From Aequorivita sp. CIP111184 (GTDB lineage: Bacteria > Bacteroidota > Bacteroidia > Flavobacteriales > Flavobacteriaceae), in contig NZ_UEFQ01000013.1 of NCBI RefSeq assembly GCF_900489465.1, forward strand, positions 620,001 to 684,000: a stretch of DNA of 64,000 bases, read 5' to 3'. Made by a program: the position numbers and the translations under genes. Below, one piece after another: positions 52,135 through 62,062 of the stretch. Under the pieces are notes generated by a model. That model was not told the origin of the DNA, did no database searches, and worked only from the letters and a program-made list of their open reading frames with translations. Each line of letters begins with the position of its first letter. Within the stretch, counting starts at the first letter, position 1.

Positions 52135-54858
52135 TTATTGTATCACCAATTTTTTGGTTGCAGTACTATCTCCAGCTATAATAGTTATAAAATATATTCC
52201 AGAGGCGTAGTTTGAAACATTTAGTGAGGATGTGGTAGTGTTATCAATATTACTTTTTCGCTGTAAAATTTGACCTAAACTGTTTGCTATAGAAACCTCA
52301 TAAGTATTGAATGTTTTATCGGAAATACTAATGAATACATCATTTGTGGCTGGGTTTGGGTAAAGTGCCACGGCATCGCTAATGGTGTTGTCTGAGACCC
52401 CTAATGTACAGTTAAAAAGACCTCCCTCATAAAACTTAGCTCGGTTTCTCTCTCCTTCCCATCCTTCTGTATCATTTTTAGCACTAATTGCGAACCACAT
52501 TTCCGCATTAGGATCCACAATAGGAATAGTTATGGAATTTGTGTTTGATGTTGCAACAACTTCCATGTATTTTTCACCTAAAAGATAAAGATCATATGAT
52601 TCTGCGCCATCAACTGCACTCCATTCAAAATAAGCAGATTCTGGACAAACTTCTACAATATTATAATTATTTGTAATTCTTGCTATATTGAATGTAGTGT
52701 CGCTAACATCTTGGTAGGAGCCTCTAGTTACTCTTAAAAGCATATTTCCACCTACATCATCTGGAACGTTCCAAGTGTAAAAGTGAGTGTCGTTAGGCAC
52801 AGTTGCAATGTTATTCCAGCTGCTTCCATTGTTATTAGAATATTCTAAAACAAAATCATCTGTTGTATTCACTTCATCCCAATGTAGCGTTTCGGCTATA
52901 AATGGCTGAAAATGTTCTCCCCCATTAGGAAAGGTCATTACAACGTGTTCGGAAATAAGTTCATAAACAATATAATATTCCTGTGGTCCCACTGGTACAT
53001 TAAAACCTGTAATATCAATATCATAATTTCCAGCTGCCGGATCGTTTATTAAAACTTGCTCCATATTATTTAAATGGTCTGGGCCGTTGATAGCGGGATT
53101 GTTAAGAGTTACAGGATCTGGTGTTGGATCTAGAATCCAAGGTTCATAGGTGCTGTTTGATGGATCTGTTACAACCAAATCCAAATCGTTCACCAAAGCT
53201 GGATCTGCTCCGGGCGTTGCTGCCTCATCGCTCCAGTAAACCATGAAACGAACTTGTGTAGTTCCAGCGGGAACATTGATAGTGTGAGTGTTCGTGTTGC
53301 CTTGTGTAACTTCGTCAGAAAGATAGCGGCCATCTTCTATAAGTTTGACGGCCTGAAGGGCATTCACAATTCCCCAACCAAATTTGTAATCTGGCCCTAT
53401 ATTTCCTGCTTCATTGGCAGTATTCATTAGGGTTGCTTTTATTAATGCTGAGGGAGGAAAATCCCCTCCGTTCAATTCTCCATAAGCTTGATAAAGTTGT
53501 GCAGAAATTCCTGCAATACCTGGCGCTGCTCCAGATGTGCCTCCAAAGGTCTGATAAGTATTGTTTTCATTTGTGGAAATTTGATTTTGACCATTTGCGG
53601 CAATATCTGGTTTAATTCTTCCATCGTGGGCAGGTCCACGACTACTTGAAGTTACTAATGCTCCATCAAAAAATACATTGGCGGTTGCAATAACATTTTT
53701 ACCTTGTTTGTGGCCTCCAGTAATATTTCCCCATTGACTTCCAGCACCATACCCACAATCGCTTCCATTTGAATTTCCTGCTGAGAAAACATGAAGTAAT
53801 GTTGGTATGGCTAATGTTTGTTGATCTACGGTTCGCGTAATGCTTGTATAGCCATCATTACAACCATTACTATAGGAAGAGTTTGTTATTTGAACCGTTC
53901 CGTCATTAATCAAATTAAGAGTTGAGCTGTCCAAAAAATTACTTTGGTAGTTAACTACGTATACATCTGCCCCTGCAGCCATACCACGATTAGACGGAAC
54001 CAAATTCCCTGCGCCTGCCATAATTCCAGCAACGCCATCGCCGTGAGATTGGTTTGCAACATTGGTAAGATTTGTTAGTCTTCCTTCAAAATCAATGTGT
54101 GGACCCACGCGTCCGTCATCGCGGACCATTACGCCAATTCCTTCGCCAGAATAATTTCTACCAGCCCCAGTTTGTGTGTCCAAACTATTCGCTCTGTGAA
54201 GACTTCTTCCTCTGGTATCATCTGGGACAGCTGGTGCTACCACAAGATCAACCCATTTAACAAAAGGAAGGTTTGAAAGAGTTTCCAAGCAATTATTTGG
54301 AATGGAAAGATCTAACATATTTTGTTCCTTATAATTTTGCTTTACAATTATTTGTTGACGCCCTAACTCACTTATTGCGTAATTGTCAGTAACATTTTTA
54401 TGGTATTGAAGTGTAACTAAAATATTATCGCCATCCATTGCCCAATAATCATAATCGCCGCTTTTTAATTTTGATGAAAGCTTCGCTCTGCCATCAACGG
54501 GAACAATGGTGCGCACACCGTTATTTTTTAGCAATGTGATAGAAGTATTCTCCGGAAAATAAAAAAGGTAGGTACGGTGTGGAATATATTCCAATAATTG
54601 CAGATTATTTTGTTTGAATAAATCCTGAACCTGCTGTGAAGGAGTTTCATAAAATTGAATCCAGCCAACATAGCCATTGTTTAACCTAGCAGATTCGGGC
54701 ATTTGGTTCCATTGAAAAGTAGCTATGTTTTCAGGCATTTCATAAGTTTCACCTTGAAAATTTATGTCGTTTGAATTTTGTGCAAATGTCAGTGAAAAAA
54801 CAAACAGCAACACCAAGAATGAAAAGGTCTTAATTTTTGAATAAGTAATTTTTGCCAT
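52135..54858 (-). CDS. S8 (subtilisin-like) serine peptidase with T9SS sorting domain
   Basis: 907 residues. Signal peptide (to about 26), a propeptide-like region (about 30-210), then the S8 domain (about 235-510) with Asp in VMVRDDGRVG (247/248), His272 in SHGDGVAGIMAG, oxyanion Asn362 in SAGNSNG and nucleophile Ser442 in FGGTSGAAPG. A P/proprotein-like beta domain and a fibronectin-like segment (FEWSAVDGAESYDLYLLGE) follow. The C-terminus (about 835-907) is a T9SS type A domain (LYPNPATNDVFIS, ASGIYFITIIAGD). An exported protease, probably on the cell surface. Confidence 0.93.
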   Translation of the reverse strand: MAKITYSKIKTFSFLVLLFVFSLTFAQNSNDINFQGETYEMPENIATFQWNQMPESARLNNGYVGWIQFYETPSQQVQDLFKQNNLQLLEYIPHRTYLFYFPENTSITLLKNNGVRTIVPVDGRAKLSSKLKSGDYDYWAMDGDNILVTLQYHKNVTDNYAISELGRQQIIVKQNYKEQNMLDLSIPNNCLETLSNLPFVKWVDLVVAPAVPDDTRGRSLHRANSLDTQTGAGRNYSGEGIGVMVRDDGRVGPHIDFEGRLTNLTNVANQSHGDGVAGIMAGAGNLVPSNRGMAAGADVYVVNYQSNFLDSSTLNLINDGTVQITNSSYSNGCNDGYTSITRTVDQQTLAIPTLLHVFSAGNSNGSDCGYGAGSQWGNITGGHKQGKNVIATANVFFDGALVTSSSRGPAHDGRIKPDIAANGQNQISTNENNTYQTFGGTSGAAPGIAGISAQLYQAYGELNGGDFPPSALIKATLMNTANEAGNIGPDYKFGWGIVNALQAVKLIEDGRYLSDEVTQGNTNTHTINVPAGTTQVRFMVYWSDEAATPGADPALVNDLDLVVTDPSNSTYEPWILDPTPDPVTLNNPAINGPDHLNNMEQVLINDPAAGNYDIDITGFNVPVGPQEYYIVYELISEHVVMTFPNGGEHFQPFIAETLHWDEVNTTDDFVLEYSNNNGSSWNNIATVPNDTHFYTWNVPDDVGGNMLLRVTRGSYQDVSDTTFNIARITNNYNIVEVCPESAYFEWSAVDGAESYDLYLLGEKYMEVVATSNTNSITIPIVDPNAEMWFAISAKNDTEGWEGERNRAKFYEGGLFNCTLGVSDNTISDAVALYPNPATNDVFISISDKTFNTYEVSIANSLGQILQRKSNIDNTTTSSLNVSNYASGIYFITIIAGDSTATKKLVIQ

Positions 54859-55043
54859 AATAGACTTGTTTTAATTGGGTTATGAATTAACAAAACGACA
54901 TAAATTACCGTCATCTTTTCTCAAATATATTTATTTGAATCCATTAACAAGTCATTTCAAAACAAAAAACAGGAAATTTAACACAATTCCCTCTCTTTGG
55001 AAGAAGCAGTAAATCAATAGTTTAGGGAGAAATTGAAGATGTG

Positions 55044-55553
55044 TTACTGAAACAAAGCCTTTAATTCAGTAGCTTCTTTGGGCTTCATTTTTCCAGCTAG
55101 AACCAAACTAAGTTGTTTACGACGGAGAGCCGCTATAAAGCGTGACTTTTCAATTTCGGTTTCTGGGACAAGCTCGGGAACACGAACAGGATGCCCCATT
55201 TCGTCCACCGCTACAAAAGTATATATGGCTTCATTGGAAAGACTTCTTTCCCCGCTTTCGCGATCTTCAATATAAACGTCCATATACACCTCCATAGAGC
55301 TGCTAAAGGCGCGTGAAACCTTGGCTTCAACAGTCACTACACTTCCTAATGGAATCATTTTATTGAATGCCACGTGATTCACAGAAGCGGTAACAACAAT
55401 CCTTCTACTGTGTCGGCGTGCAGCAATACTAGCAGCACGATCCATTCTGGCCAATAGTTCACCACCAAACATATTACCTATAGGGTTTGTTTCGCTGGGA
55501 AGGACCATATCGGTGTAAATAGTCAACGAATTTTTTGGAGTTTTGGATTGCAT
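55044..55553 (-). CDS. Acyl-CoA thioesterase (YciA/BFIT-like hotdog)
   Basis: 169 residues. The hotdog signature is TNPIGNMFGGELLARMDRAA (about 17-36), with VTASVNHVAFNKMIPLGSVV, as in cytosolic acyl-CoA hydrolases of the YciA/BACH group. The catalytic Asn/Asp of the group fits MFGGELL...MD. Has its own -7 box upstream. Confidence 0.92.
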   Translation of the reverse strand: MQSKTPKNSLTIYTDMVLPSETNPIGNMFGGELLARMDRAASIAARRHSRRIVVTASVNHVAFNKMIPLGSVVTVEAKVSRAFSSSMEVYMDVYIEDRESGERSLSNEAIYTFVAVDEMGHPVRVPELVPETEIEKSRFIAALRRKQLSLVLAGKMKPKEATELKALFQ

Positions 55554-55567
55554 CAGAATTTTTTTTG

Positions 55568-55575
55568 CAAAGATA
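55568..55575 (-). promoter_or_regulatory. -7 promoter box of the thioesterase gene
   Basis: Minus strand TATCTTTG matches TAnnTTTG, 15 bases before the ATG. Confidence 0.45.
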
Positions 55576-55641
55576 CCGAAGTTGGGAAAAAAGAGAAGAG
55601 AAAAAGAGAAAAGTAAAATGAGTTATTATAAAATAAACTAT

Positions 55642-56580
55642 TTACTGAATATCCTGCACCAATAACCAAGCATCGGTATTTTCAACTCTTTGTATTTCGT
55701 GAAGCTTTTTCAAAGCCTCCATTCTATCTTCAAAACTTGCGTACAAAACTTGGTGAAGACCGTAACGAGTAGGTTCCATTTTTAAAGGTGAAAAACCTTT
55801 GTCGCGCAGTTGTTCCACTTTTTTATCTGCATTTTCTTCCTCCCGGTAAGCTCCCGCTACAATGTGGTACATTCCTGTATGCTTCGGAAGTTTTAAACTA
55901 AGAACCGGAAGCGGATTTTCAATAACAAAAGTAGCTTCCTGAATTTGGTTTTCTACAAGCGAATTTGCTTTCTGTCTTTCAGCGTAATTAAATTTCTGAA
56001 CTTGACTTTCGTAAAGTTTCAAACTTCCAAAACCTATTGCCGAAATCGCAATAACCGCAATTGCAGCATATTTGAGATATGGCTTTGCTTCTCTTCTTTC
56101 TGGAGTAAAAAGAATTGGAGTCTTTTCTTCCAAAGATGCAACAGTTTCTTTGTAAACTTCACGACTTATTTTTGGCGAAATAAAAGAAGAAAGACCAAAA
56201 GATGAAGTGCTATAATTTTGCTGTTGTAAAGGTTCAAATTGAAGAGATTTTTCCTCGTTCAGCGAAAATTCACCAATATTTTTAAAGGAAATGGTTTTCC
56301 CCTCTGAAAGAGATATTGAGATTTCTGAAGTAAACTTTCTTATTTTTTGCAACGCGGTTTCATAACTACACTTTTCCACCGATGCCACATAATTGGCAAA
56401 CAAACCGTCATTAGCCTGCAATTGTTTGTTGAAAGAAACAACTTTGGAGGGTGGATTGAACGTGTTTGTGGAATCGTCAATATGTGCAGATTTATAACGC
56501 GTAAGAAAAGCGCCAAACCCTGGAATAATCACACATTCGTAGCGGTAAAGCAGATCGGCTATGTAGGTTGTAAGTTGCAT
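55642..56580 (-). CDS. HU-CCDC81 and SPOR domain protein
   Basis: 312 residues from the ATG at 56580 (an earlier ATG at 56610 adds ten residues). The N-terminal part (1-140) has two prokaryotic HU-CCDC81-type domains (YIADLLYRYECVIIPGFGAF; TISFKNIGEFSLNEE). One membrane helix (about 185-200; YAAIAVIAISAIGFGSLKL) precedes a C-terminal SPOR domain (about 245-312; YHIVAGAYREEENADKKVEQ, FSPLKMEPTRYGLHQVLYAS). SPOR binds denuded peptidoglycan at the septum, so a division-linked role is likely. Confidence 0.88.
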   Translation of the reverse strand: MQLTTYIADLLYRYECVIIPGFGAFLTRYKSAHIDDSTNTFNPPSKVVSFNKQLQANDGLFANYVASVEKCSYETALQKIRKFTSEISISLSEGKTISFKNIGEFSLNEEKSLQFEPLQQQNYSTSSFGLSSFISPKISREVYKETVASLEEKTPILFTPERREAKPYLKYAAIAVIAISAIGFGSLKLYESQVQKFNYAERQKANSLVENQIQEATFVIENPLPVLSLKLPKHTGMYHIVAGAYREEENADKKVEQLRDKGFSPLKMEPTRYGLHQVLYASFEDRMEALKKLHEIQRVENTDAWLLVQDIQ

Positions 56581-56692
56581 ACTAACAAAATTAGCCTTTT
56601 TTAAAGGCAATCCAATTTTTGTTTTGGTAATTTATTAACAACTTAAAAATTTGTATTTTTAATGTTCCTCCCCGACTTTAATTTTCAAAGTT

Positions 56693-57796
56693 ATGCTATC
56701 AAAAAACGAACTGCGCTATACCCTTGCGCTACAACGTATTCCAAACCTTGGGGATGTTTCAGCAAAAAAATTGCTACGGAAAATGGGTTCTGCGGAAGCA
56801 ATTTTCAAAGAGAAAAAAAGTAATTTGGCTAAAATTGATGGCATCGGACTTTTACGGTTGAGGGAAATAAATCTGAAAAGACAATTGGAAGAAGCCGATT
56901 CAGAATTAATTTTTATTGAAAAGAATAAAATTGAATTTAGCTACTTCAAAGATAAAACTTATCCCGAAAAATTAAAGCACTGTTTGGATGGTCCAATATT
57001 GTTTTTCCACCGCGGAAATATAGATTTAGTTGGAAAAAAAATAATCAGCATCGTAGGTACCCGAAAAATTACTAGTTATGGCAACGCTTTTTGCCAAAAT
57101 TTGATTGAGGAAATAGCACCGCTAAAGCCAGTAATAATATCAGGTTTGGCTTATGGCGTTGACATTTGCGCGCACAAGGCGGCTATAGAAAATAACTTGC
57201 AAAATATAGCTTGTTTGGCGCACGGGCTGAATCAAATGTATCCAAAAGACCATAAACGATACGCTCAGAAAATTGAAGAAAATGGAGGTTTTATAACTGA
57301 GTTTTGGAGTAGTGACACTTTTGATAGAAATAATTTTTTAAAAAGAAATCGAATAATTGCAGGACTTTCCGAAGCAACAATCGTTATAGAATCTGCAGAA
57401 AAAGGTGGGAGTTTGGTTACTGCAGATATCGCAAATTCATACAACCGTGAAGTTTTTGCGGTCCCAGGCAGGGCAACTGATATCCAAAGTCGTGGTTGTA
57501 ACAATTTAATAAAGCAGCAAAAAGCACATTTACTTACTAGTGCTGCGGACATAATATATATGCTGGGTTGGGAACTGAAGGAAAATCAAAAGCCAAAACA
57601 GACCCAACTCTTTGTAGAACTGGACGAAGAAGAAAAAGTAATCTTCCAGTTTTTAAAGGAAAAGGAAAAAGAACTTTTAGACGTTATCGCATTGGAATGT
57701 AAAATTCCAGCTTATAAAACTGCTAGCATATTGATGAATATGGAGCTGAAAGGAGTTGTGCGCCCATTACCTGGAAAGTTGTTTCAGTTGGTTTGA
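56693..57796 (+). CDS. dprA: DNA-processing protein DprA
   Basis: Loads RecA on incoming single-stranded DNA during natural transformation. 367 residues: an N-terminal SAM/HhH-like part, then the Rossmann-like core with SIVGTRKITSYG (about 118-129), SGLAYGVDICAHKAA, GLNQMYPKDH and KRNRIIAGLS, and a C-terminal winged helix (LLDVIALECKIPAYKTASIL). Confidence 0.95.
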   Translation: MLSKNELRYTLALQRIPNLGDVSAKKLLRKMGSAEAIFKEKKSNLAKIDGIGLLRLREINLKRQLEEADSELIFIEKNKIEFSYFKDKTYPEKLKHCLDGPILFFHRGNIDLVGKKIISIVGTRKITSYGNAFCQNLIEEIAPLKPVIISGLAYGVDICAHKAAIENNLQNIACLAHGLNQMYPKDHKRYAQKIEENGGFITEFWSSDTFDRNNFLKRNRIIAGLSEATIVIESAEKGGSLVTADIANSYNREVFAVPGRATDIQSRGCNNLIKQQKAHLLTSAADIIYMLGWELKENQKPKQTQLFVELDEEEKVIFQFLKEKEKELLDVIALECKIPAYKTASILMNMELKGVVRPLPGKLFQLV

Positions 57797-57803
57797 AAAG
57801 GAA

Positions 57804-57826
57804 TGTCATTTCGAACGCAGTCGAGA
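57804..57826. repeat. Short intergenic repeat sharing the CGCAGTCGAG core
   Basis: GTCATTTCGAACGCAGTCGA lies just after dprA; it shares CGCAGTCGAG with 47001-47026. Confidence 0.45.
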
Positions 57827-57886
57827 ATTTTTAAATTATTTACAAAAATGAAGGTCTTAGTACGTTCTACTGGACATACGTAAAAT

Positions 57887-58855
57887 TTAATACCCAACCT
57901 TTTCGCGTACTCTTTTCAAAACTTCATCAGCAACTTTTCGAGCCTTTTCAGCACCAGAAGTTAAAGCTGCGTCTATTTCAGGCAAATTTTCCATAAAATA
58001 GTTATAACGAGTACGCTCTTCCGAAAATTTTTCAGTTATCAGTTCAAACAAAGCTTGTTTTGCGTGGCCGTAACCGTAATTTCCACCTTCGTAATTTTTT
58101 CGCATCTGCGCCACTTCTTCTTTTGAACCCAATATTTTATAAAGCGCAAAAACATTGCAAGTATCTGGATTTTTTGGTTCTTCCAGTGGTGTGCTATCTG
58201 TTTCAATACCCATTACCTGCTTCCGAAGTTGTTTATCATTCAAAAAGATATTAATGATATTTCCTTTGGATTTGCTCATTTTGGCGCCATCCGTTCCCGG
58301 AATGTACATGGTTTCTTCCTGCACTTTTCCCATTGGCATAACAAAGGTTTCTCCCATTTGTGTGTGAAAACGTGAAGCAACATCGCGCGTTATTTCTATG
58401 TGCTGCATTTGGTCTTTCCCCACGGGAACAATTTCAGCATCATATAAAAGAATATCAGCAGCCATAAGCATTGGGTACGTAAAAAGGCCTGCATTCACAT
58501 CTTCCAATCGGTCCGCTTTGTCCTTAAAAGAATGTGCTAGTGTCAATCTTTGGAATGGAAAAAAACAGCTCAAATACCAAGAAAGCTCAGCCGTTTGAGG
58601 CACATCACTTTGACGGTAAAATACAGCACGTTCAATGTCCAGCCCAAATGCTAACCAGGTTGCAGCAACACTATAGGTATTTGCGCGAAGGGTTTCGGCA
58701 TTTTTTATCTGCGTCAATGAGTGCATATCTGCAATAAAAAGAAAGGAATCGTTTTTAAGGTTGTTTGCCATTTCAATGGCGGGAACGATTGCGCCTAATA
58801 GATTTCCGAGATGTGGCGTGCCGGTACTTTGTATTCCTGTGAGTATTCTGGACAT
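57887..58855 (-). CDS. trpS: Tryptophanyl-tRNA synthetase
   Basis: 322 residues from the ATG at 58855 (MSRILTGIQSTGTPHLGN); an earlier in-frame ATG at 58909 would place 18 non-conserved residues in front and cross the promoter. HIGH-like motif GTPHLGNLLG, KMSKS motif GAKMSKSKGN, and the Trp-site region LMAADILLYDAEIVPVGKDQ. Class I synthetase of normal length. Confidence 0.96.
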   Translation of the reverse strand: MSRILTGIQSTGTPHLGNLLGAIVPAIEMANNLKNDSFLFIADMHSLTQIKNAETLRANTYSVAATWLAFGLDIERAVFYRQSDVPQTAELSWYLSCFFPFQRLTLAHSFKDKADRLEDVNAGLFTYPMLMAADILLYDAEIVPVGKDQMQHIEITRDVASRFHTQMGETFVMPMGKVQEETMYIPGTDGAKMSKSKGNIINIFLNDKQLRKQVMGIETDSTPLEEPKNPDTCNVFALYKILGSKEEVAQMRKNYEGGNYGYGHAKQALFELITEKFSEERTRYNYFMENLPEIDAALTSGAEKARKVADEVLKRVREKVGY

Positions 58856-58873
58856 TGTTTTAAAAAATTTAAG

Positions 58874-58922
58874 CAAAGGTACTTTTTTTGATTTATTCGC
58901 ATCGTTCAAATCATTACTTTTG
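58874..58922. promoter_or_regulatory. Divergent -7 boxes for trpS and the acyltransferase gene
   Basis: Minus-strand TACCTTTG (58874-58881) lies 19 bases before the trpS ATG; plus-strand TACTTTTG (58915-58922) lies 8 bases before the ATG at 58930. Both match TAnnTTTG. Confidence 0.45.
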
Positions 58923-58929
58923 AACCTCG

Positions 58930-59670
58930 ATGAAATTTTTTAAACAAATCTTTGCAACATTCTACCGTATTTGGTTCTATTTAATTATAGCATTTTTTAC
59001 TATTTTACTTTTCCCATTTCTACTAATAAGTATTCTTAAGCATTCTTGGTATCCTTTCTTTTTTAAGGTTGCGCGAACTTGGTCTATATTAGTAATTTAT
59101 GGCATCGGATGTTATCCGGTTATAAAACGCGACGTAAAATATGAAAAAGGCAAAAGCTATATGTTTGTTGCTAACCATACCTCAATGACGGATATTATGT
59201 TGATGTTTCATTCAACAAAAAATCCTTTTGTTTTTGTTGGAAAAAAGGAGTTGGCAAAGATTCCACTTTTCGGCTACATATATAAACGCACCTGTATTTT
59301 GGTAGATCGCGGAAATACAAAAAGTCGTGTTGAAGCTTTTAGAAGAGCGGAAATCCGTTTGAATGAAGGTTTAAGTGTCTGTATTTTTCCCGAAGGCGGC
59401 GTACCGGATGATCTTTCACTTTTGTTAGATGAATTTAAGGACGGTGCTTTCCGGCTTTCCATAGAACACCAAATTCCTATTGCGCCAATGACTTTTCACG
59501 ATAATAAAAAAAGGTTTCCGTATTTTTTCTTTATAGGCGGTCCCGGCAAAATGCGAGTGAAAGTTCATAAACTCATATCTACTGCAAATTTGACTTTGGA
59601 CAATAGAAAGGAATTGAAAAAAGAAACCAGAGATGTGATTCTGAATGAATTGCTAAATCCAACAGTTTAA
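58930..59670 (+). CDS. 1-acyl-sn-glycerol-3-phosphate acyltransferase (PlsC family)
   Basis: 246 residues. An N-terminal membrane helix pair (IWFYLIIAFFTILLFPFLLI) is followed by the acyltransferase motif NHTSMTDIML (HX4D, about residue 77), the substrate motif FVGKKELAKIPLFGYI, and FPEGGVPD. Transfers an acyl chain to lysophosphatidate in membrane lipid synthesis. Confidence 0.93.
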   Translation: MKFFKQIFATFYRIWFYLIIAFFTILLFPFLLISILKHSWYPFFFKVARTWSILVIYGIGCYPVIKRDVKYEKGKSYMFVANHTSMTDIMLMFHSTKNPFVFVGKKELAKIPLFGYIYKRTCILVDRGNTKSRVEAFRRAEIRLNEGLSVCIFPEGGVPDDLSLLLDEFKDGAFRLSIEHQIPIAPMTFHDNKKRFPYFFFIGGPGKMRVKVHKLISTANLTLDNRKELKKETRDVILNELLNPTV

Positions 59671-59697
59671 AATAACTATTCGAAATAATGTCTAAAT

Positions 59698-59730
59698 AAA
59701 AAACCGTCCTATGGCGAAGAACGGTTTTTT
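59698..59730 (+). terminator. Terminator after the acyltransferase gene
   Basis: AAAAAACCGT pairs with ACGGTTTTTT. Confidence 0.8.
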
Positions 59731-59778
59731 GCAATCATTTGTTTGAAGTATTTCAAACACATCCAACTAAAAACTAAC

Positions 59779-61338
59779 CTAAAATTTGAAACTCAATCCA
59801 CTGTAAACACCCAGATAATAAGGTTTAAAGTTTACAGAAGAATCGGTATACGGGTTGAGCTGGTATTTAAACATTGGCTCAATATTAAACGTAAATTTTT
59901 TGGACAGTTTATAGTCCAATCCCAGCCCGACGTTAGTTGAAAAACTTACCGAGGATAGGTTGTTGGCGTCTCCCAGCACGGTGTTATAATTATCTGCTTT
60001 TACTGAAATTTCATTATTGCCTAAAAATAAAGTACTTAAACCTCCAATAACATTTACGCCAATCTTATTGTTGATTATCGCGTATTTAAGCTCAACAGGT
60101 ACTTCGTAATAATTTAAATTCTGAATAAGTCTTGCGTCTCCCTGAGTTGATTTTGGATTAATATTTCCAAATTCACTGGAAGGAGCGGCATTGGCAAATG
60201 AACCTTTATCGGCTACGGTAACAACCACTTGCCTTGAGCCATAATCCACAGTACTTAAGGCGACGGCAACAGGTCCAGAGCCCACTTCAATGCCTGTGGT
60301 GCTATAGCTTAAATCTACATTATTAAGTCCGGTTCTAACACTCCAACGATTGTTTAAAGCATAACTAACTTGAACGCCGTAACTCATATTAACATCCCCT
60401 TTTTGTGGATTATCCGCAAAACTTGGGTCTATGGAAGAGCCGTTGCCAAGACTGCTATAATATACTGGCGCTACATTTGGCGCTACATTCCAGCGATGTT
60501 CGAGTTTTTGTTTTTTTGTTTCTTCTGAATTTGTTTCCTCTTTTTCTTCAGCAATAGCATCAAAGATTGATTTTTTGTTTTGAGACTCTTGGGATACTTC
60601 AGTTTCGGTTTTTACTAAACTTTTTTCAGTATCTTCTTTTATCCTTTTTTCGTTAGCAATAACCTCTTCTTTGTTTTTCTCGAAAATATCTTTGTCTTTT
60701 TTAATAAGGCTCTCTTTATCTCCTTTTACGTTATTGTCAGAATTATTTTTTTCTGAAGAATTATTTGAAATTGCGACTGCTTCCTTCAAATCATTTTTCG
60801 AAATATTCTTTTCAGAATAATTATTTTGGGAATTTGATATCTCTTTTAAATTCTTCTTTTCCGAATCATTTGAGGCAATCACATTGCCGTCTGTTTTTTT
60901 AGAAGAATTAATCAAACCTTTATTTGAAGTTTCTGTTTCGTCTTTAATTTTTGAAGAATTATTGGCTGAATTATTCAAATTCTGCGTTGATTCATTATGA
61001 AGCGTTTTTTCCTGCGAAGCAACTTGCGTTTCATTAGCTTCTTTTACTATTTCAGAATTTTTCTCTTTTAATTTGTTTTCTATTTTTATAACGTTTTCGT
61101 CACTAATGGAAGGTGTTTCAACATTTGAGGAATTGTAAACCCAATTTCCCACTGAAAGCAACAAGGCAATTAATGCGGCAACACCGCCAAGTTTTATCCA
61201 AAGTGGAATAACCTTACGCTCTTTTTTCTCCTTTTTTAGCTCCGCTTGAATCTTTTCCCAAACGCGCGGCGAAGGGGTTGCTTCAAAATTTTTGAAGCCT
61301 TCGTTAAAAATGTTGTCTATGTTTTTCTTTTCTTTCAT
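59779..61338 (-). CDS. Anti-sigma-like membrane protein with C-terminal beta-barrel domain
   Basis: 519 residues from the ATG at 61338 (an earlier ATG at 61377 adds 13 residues). The N-terminal cytosolic segment (NIFNEGFKNFEATPSPRVWE) and the single membrane helix (about 45-65) resemble sigma-regulator proteins. A long Lys/Asn/Glu/Ser-rich low-complexity stretch (about 75-270) would span the periplasm. The last 230 residues are an outer-membrane barrel (PorT-like; WNVAPNVAPVYYSSLGNGSS, ending YLGVYSGLSFKF). It lies 60 bases after an ECF sigma gene, so the two probably form a regulator pair. Confidence 0.8.
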   Translation of the reverse strand: MKEKKNIDNIFNEGFKNFEATPSPRVWEKIQAELKKEKKERKVIPLWIKLGGVAALIALLLSVGNWVYNSSNVETPSISDENVIKIENKLKEKNSEIVKEANETQVASQEKTLHNESTQNLNNSANNSSKIKDETETSNKGLINSSKKTDGNVIASNDSEKKNLKEISNSQNNYSEKNISKNDLKEAVAISNNSSEKNNSDNNVKGDKESLIKKDKDIFEKNKEEVIANEKRIKEDTEKSLVKTETEVSQESQNKKSIFDAIAEEKEETNSEETKKQKLEHRWNVAPNVAPVYYSSLGNGSSIDPSFADNPQKGDVNMSYGVQVSYALNNRWSVRTGLNNVDLSYSTTGIEVGSGPVAVALSTVDYGSRQVVVTVADKGSFANAAPSSEFGNINPKSTQGDARLIQNLNYYEVPVELKYAIINNKIGVNVIGGLSTLFLGNNEISVKADNYNTVLGDANNLSSVSFSTNVGLGLDYKLSKKFTFNIEPMFKYQLNPYTDSSVNFKPYYLGVYSGLSFKF

Positions 61339-61398
61339 TGGGAATCCCCCGCAAAGAGCAGGGGTTCTTTTTTTCAATCTAAATAATCAAATAATGCC

Positions 61399-61935
61399 TT
61401 AAGTGTTATATTTTGCATTATACTCTTCAATTCTGTTTTTTAAAATTATTCTGGCACGTGCCAGATTTGATTTAGACGTTCCATCGCTGATTCCTAACAT
61501 TTCGGCAATTTCTTTATGTTGATAGCCGTCCATTACATACATACTGAAAACCATTCGGTATCTATCTGGAAGCTCCTGTACAATTTTCAACAGAAAATCC
61601 AGAGGAATTTCGTCGCTTTCAATTTCAGTATCTTCTTCATCTTCAATCTGTCCTTCATCAACAATTTTAAAGGTGCGTTGTTTTCGATATTTCTGAAGAA
61701 CAGTGTTTACGGTTACCCGTTTCATCCAACCTTCAAAAGAACCTTTGCCGTTATACTGCTCAACTTTTTTAAAAATAGTAAGAAACGCATCTTGCAAATT
61801 GTCTTCTGCTTCAGCATAATTTGGAGAATATCGAAGACAAATGGCGAATAAAATTCTATTGTATTTTGTATACAATTCGCCCTGCGCCTTTGCATCGTGT
61901 TTCTTGCATTGTATGATGAGCTCGTCTAAAGTCAA
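61399..61935 (-). CDS. ECF-type RNA polymerase sigma factor
   Basis: 178 residues with sigma region 2 (about 22-88; LYTKYNRILFAICLRYSPNY, AEDNLQDAFLTIFKKVEQYN, FEGWMKRVTVNTVLQKYRKQ) and region 4 (about 115-170; YRMVFSMYVMDGYQHKEIAE, MLGISDGTSKSNLARARIIL). A normal-length ECF factor, unlike the one at 22598. Its likely regulator is the next gene. Confidence 0.94.
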   Translation of the reverse strand: MTLDELIIQCKKHDAKAQGELYTKYNRILFAICLRYSPNYAEAEDNLQDAFLTIFKKVEQYNGKGSFEGWMKRVTVNTVLQKYRKQRTFKIVDEGQIEDEEDTEIESDEIPLDFLLKIVQELPDRYRMVFSMYVMDGYQHKEIAEMLGISDGTSKSNLARARIILKNRIEEYNAKYNT

Positions 61936-62062
61936 ATGCGGTACCGTGAATTATTGTTCTGTTGTAAATACCTCCTTTATTTTAGAGGGCAACCGTAATA
62001 ATCAAGGTTCCTACATTCTGTAGATACCAGTGTATCAAAAGGGTTGCGTGGTTTGCTAAAAA

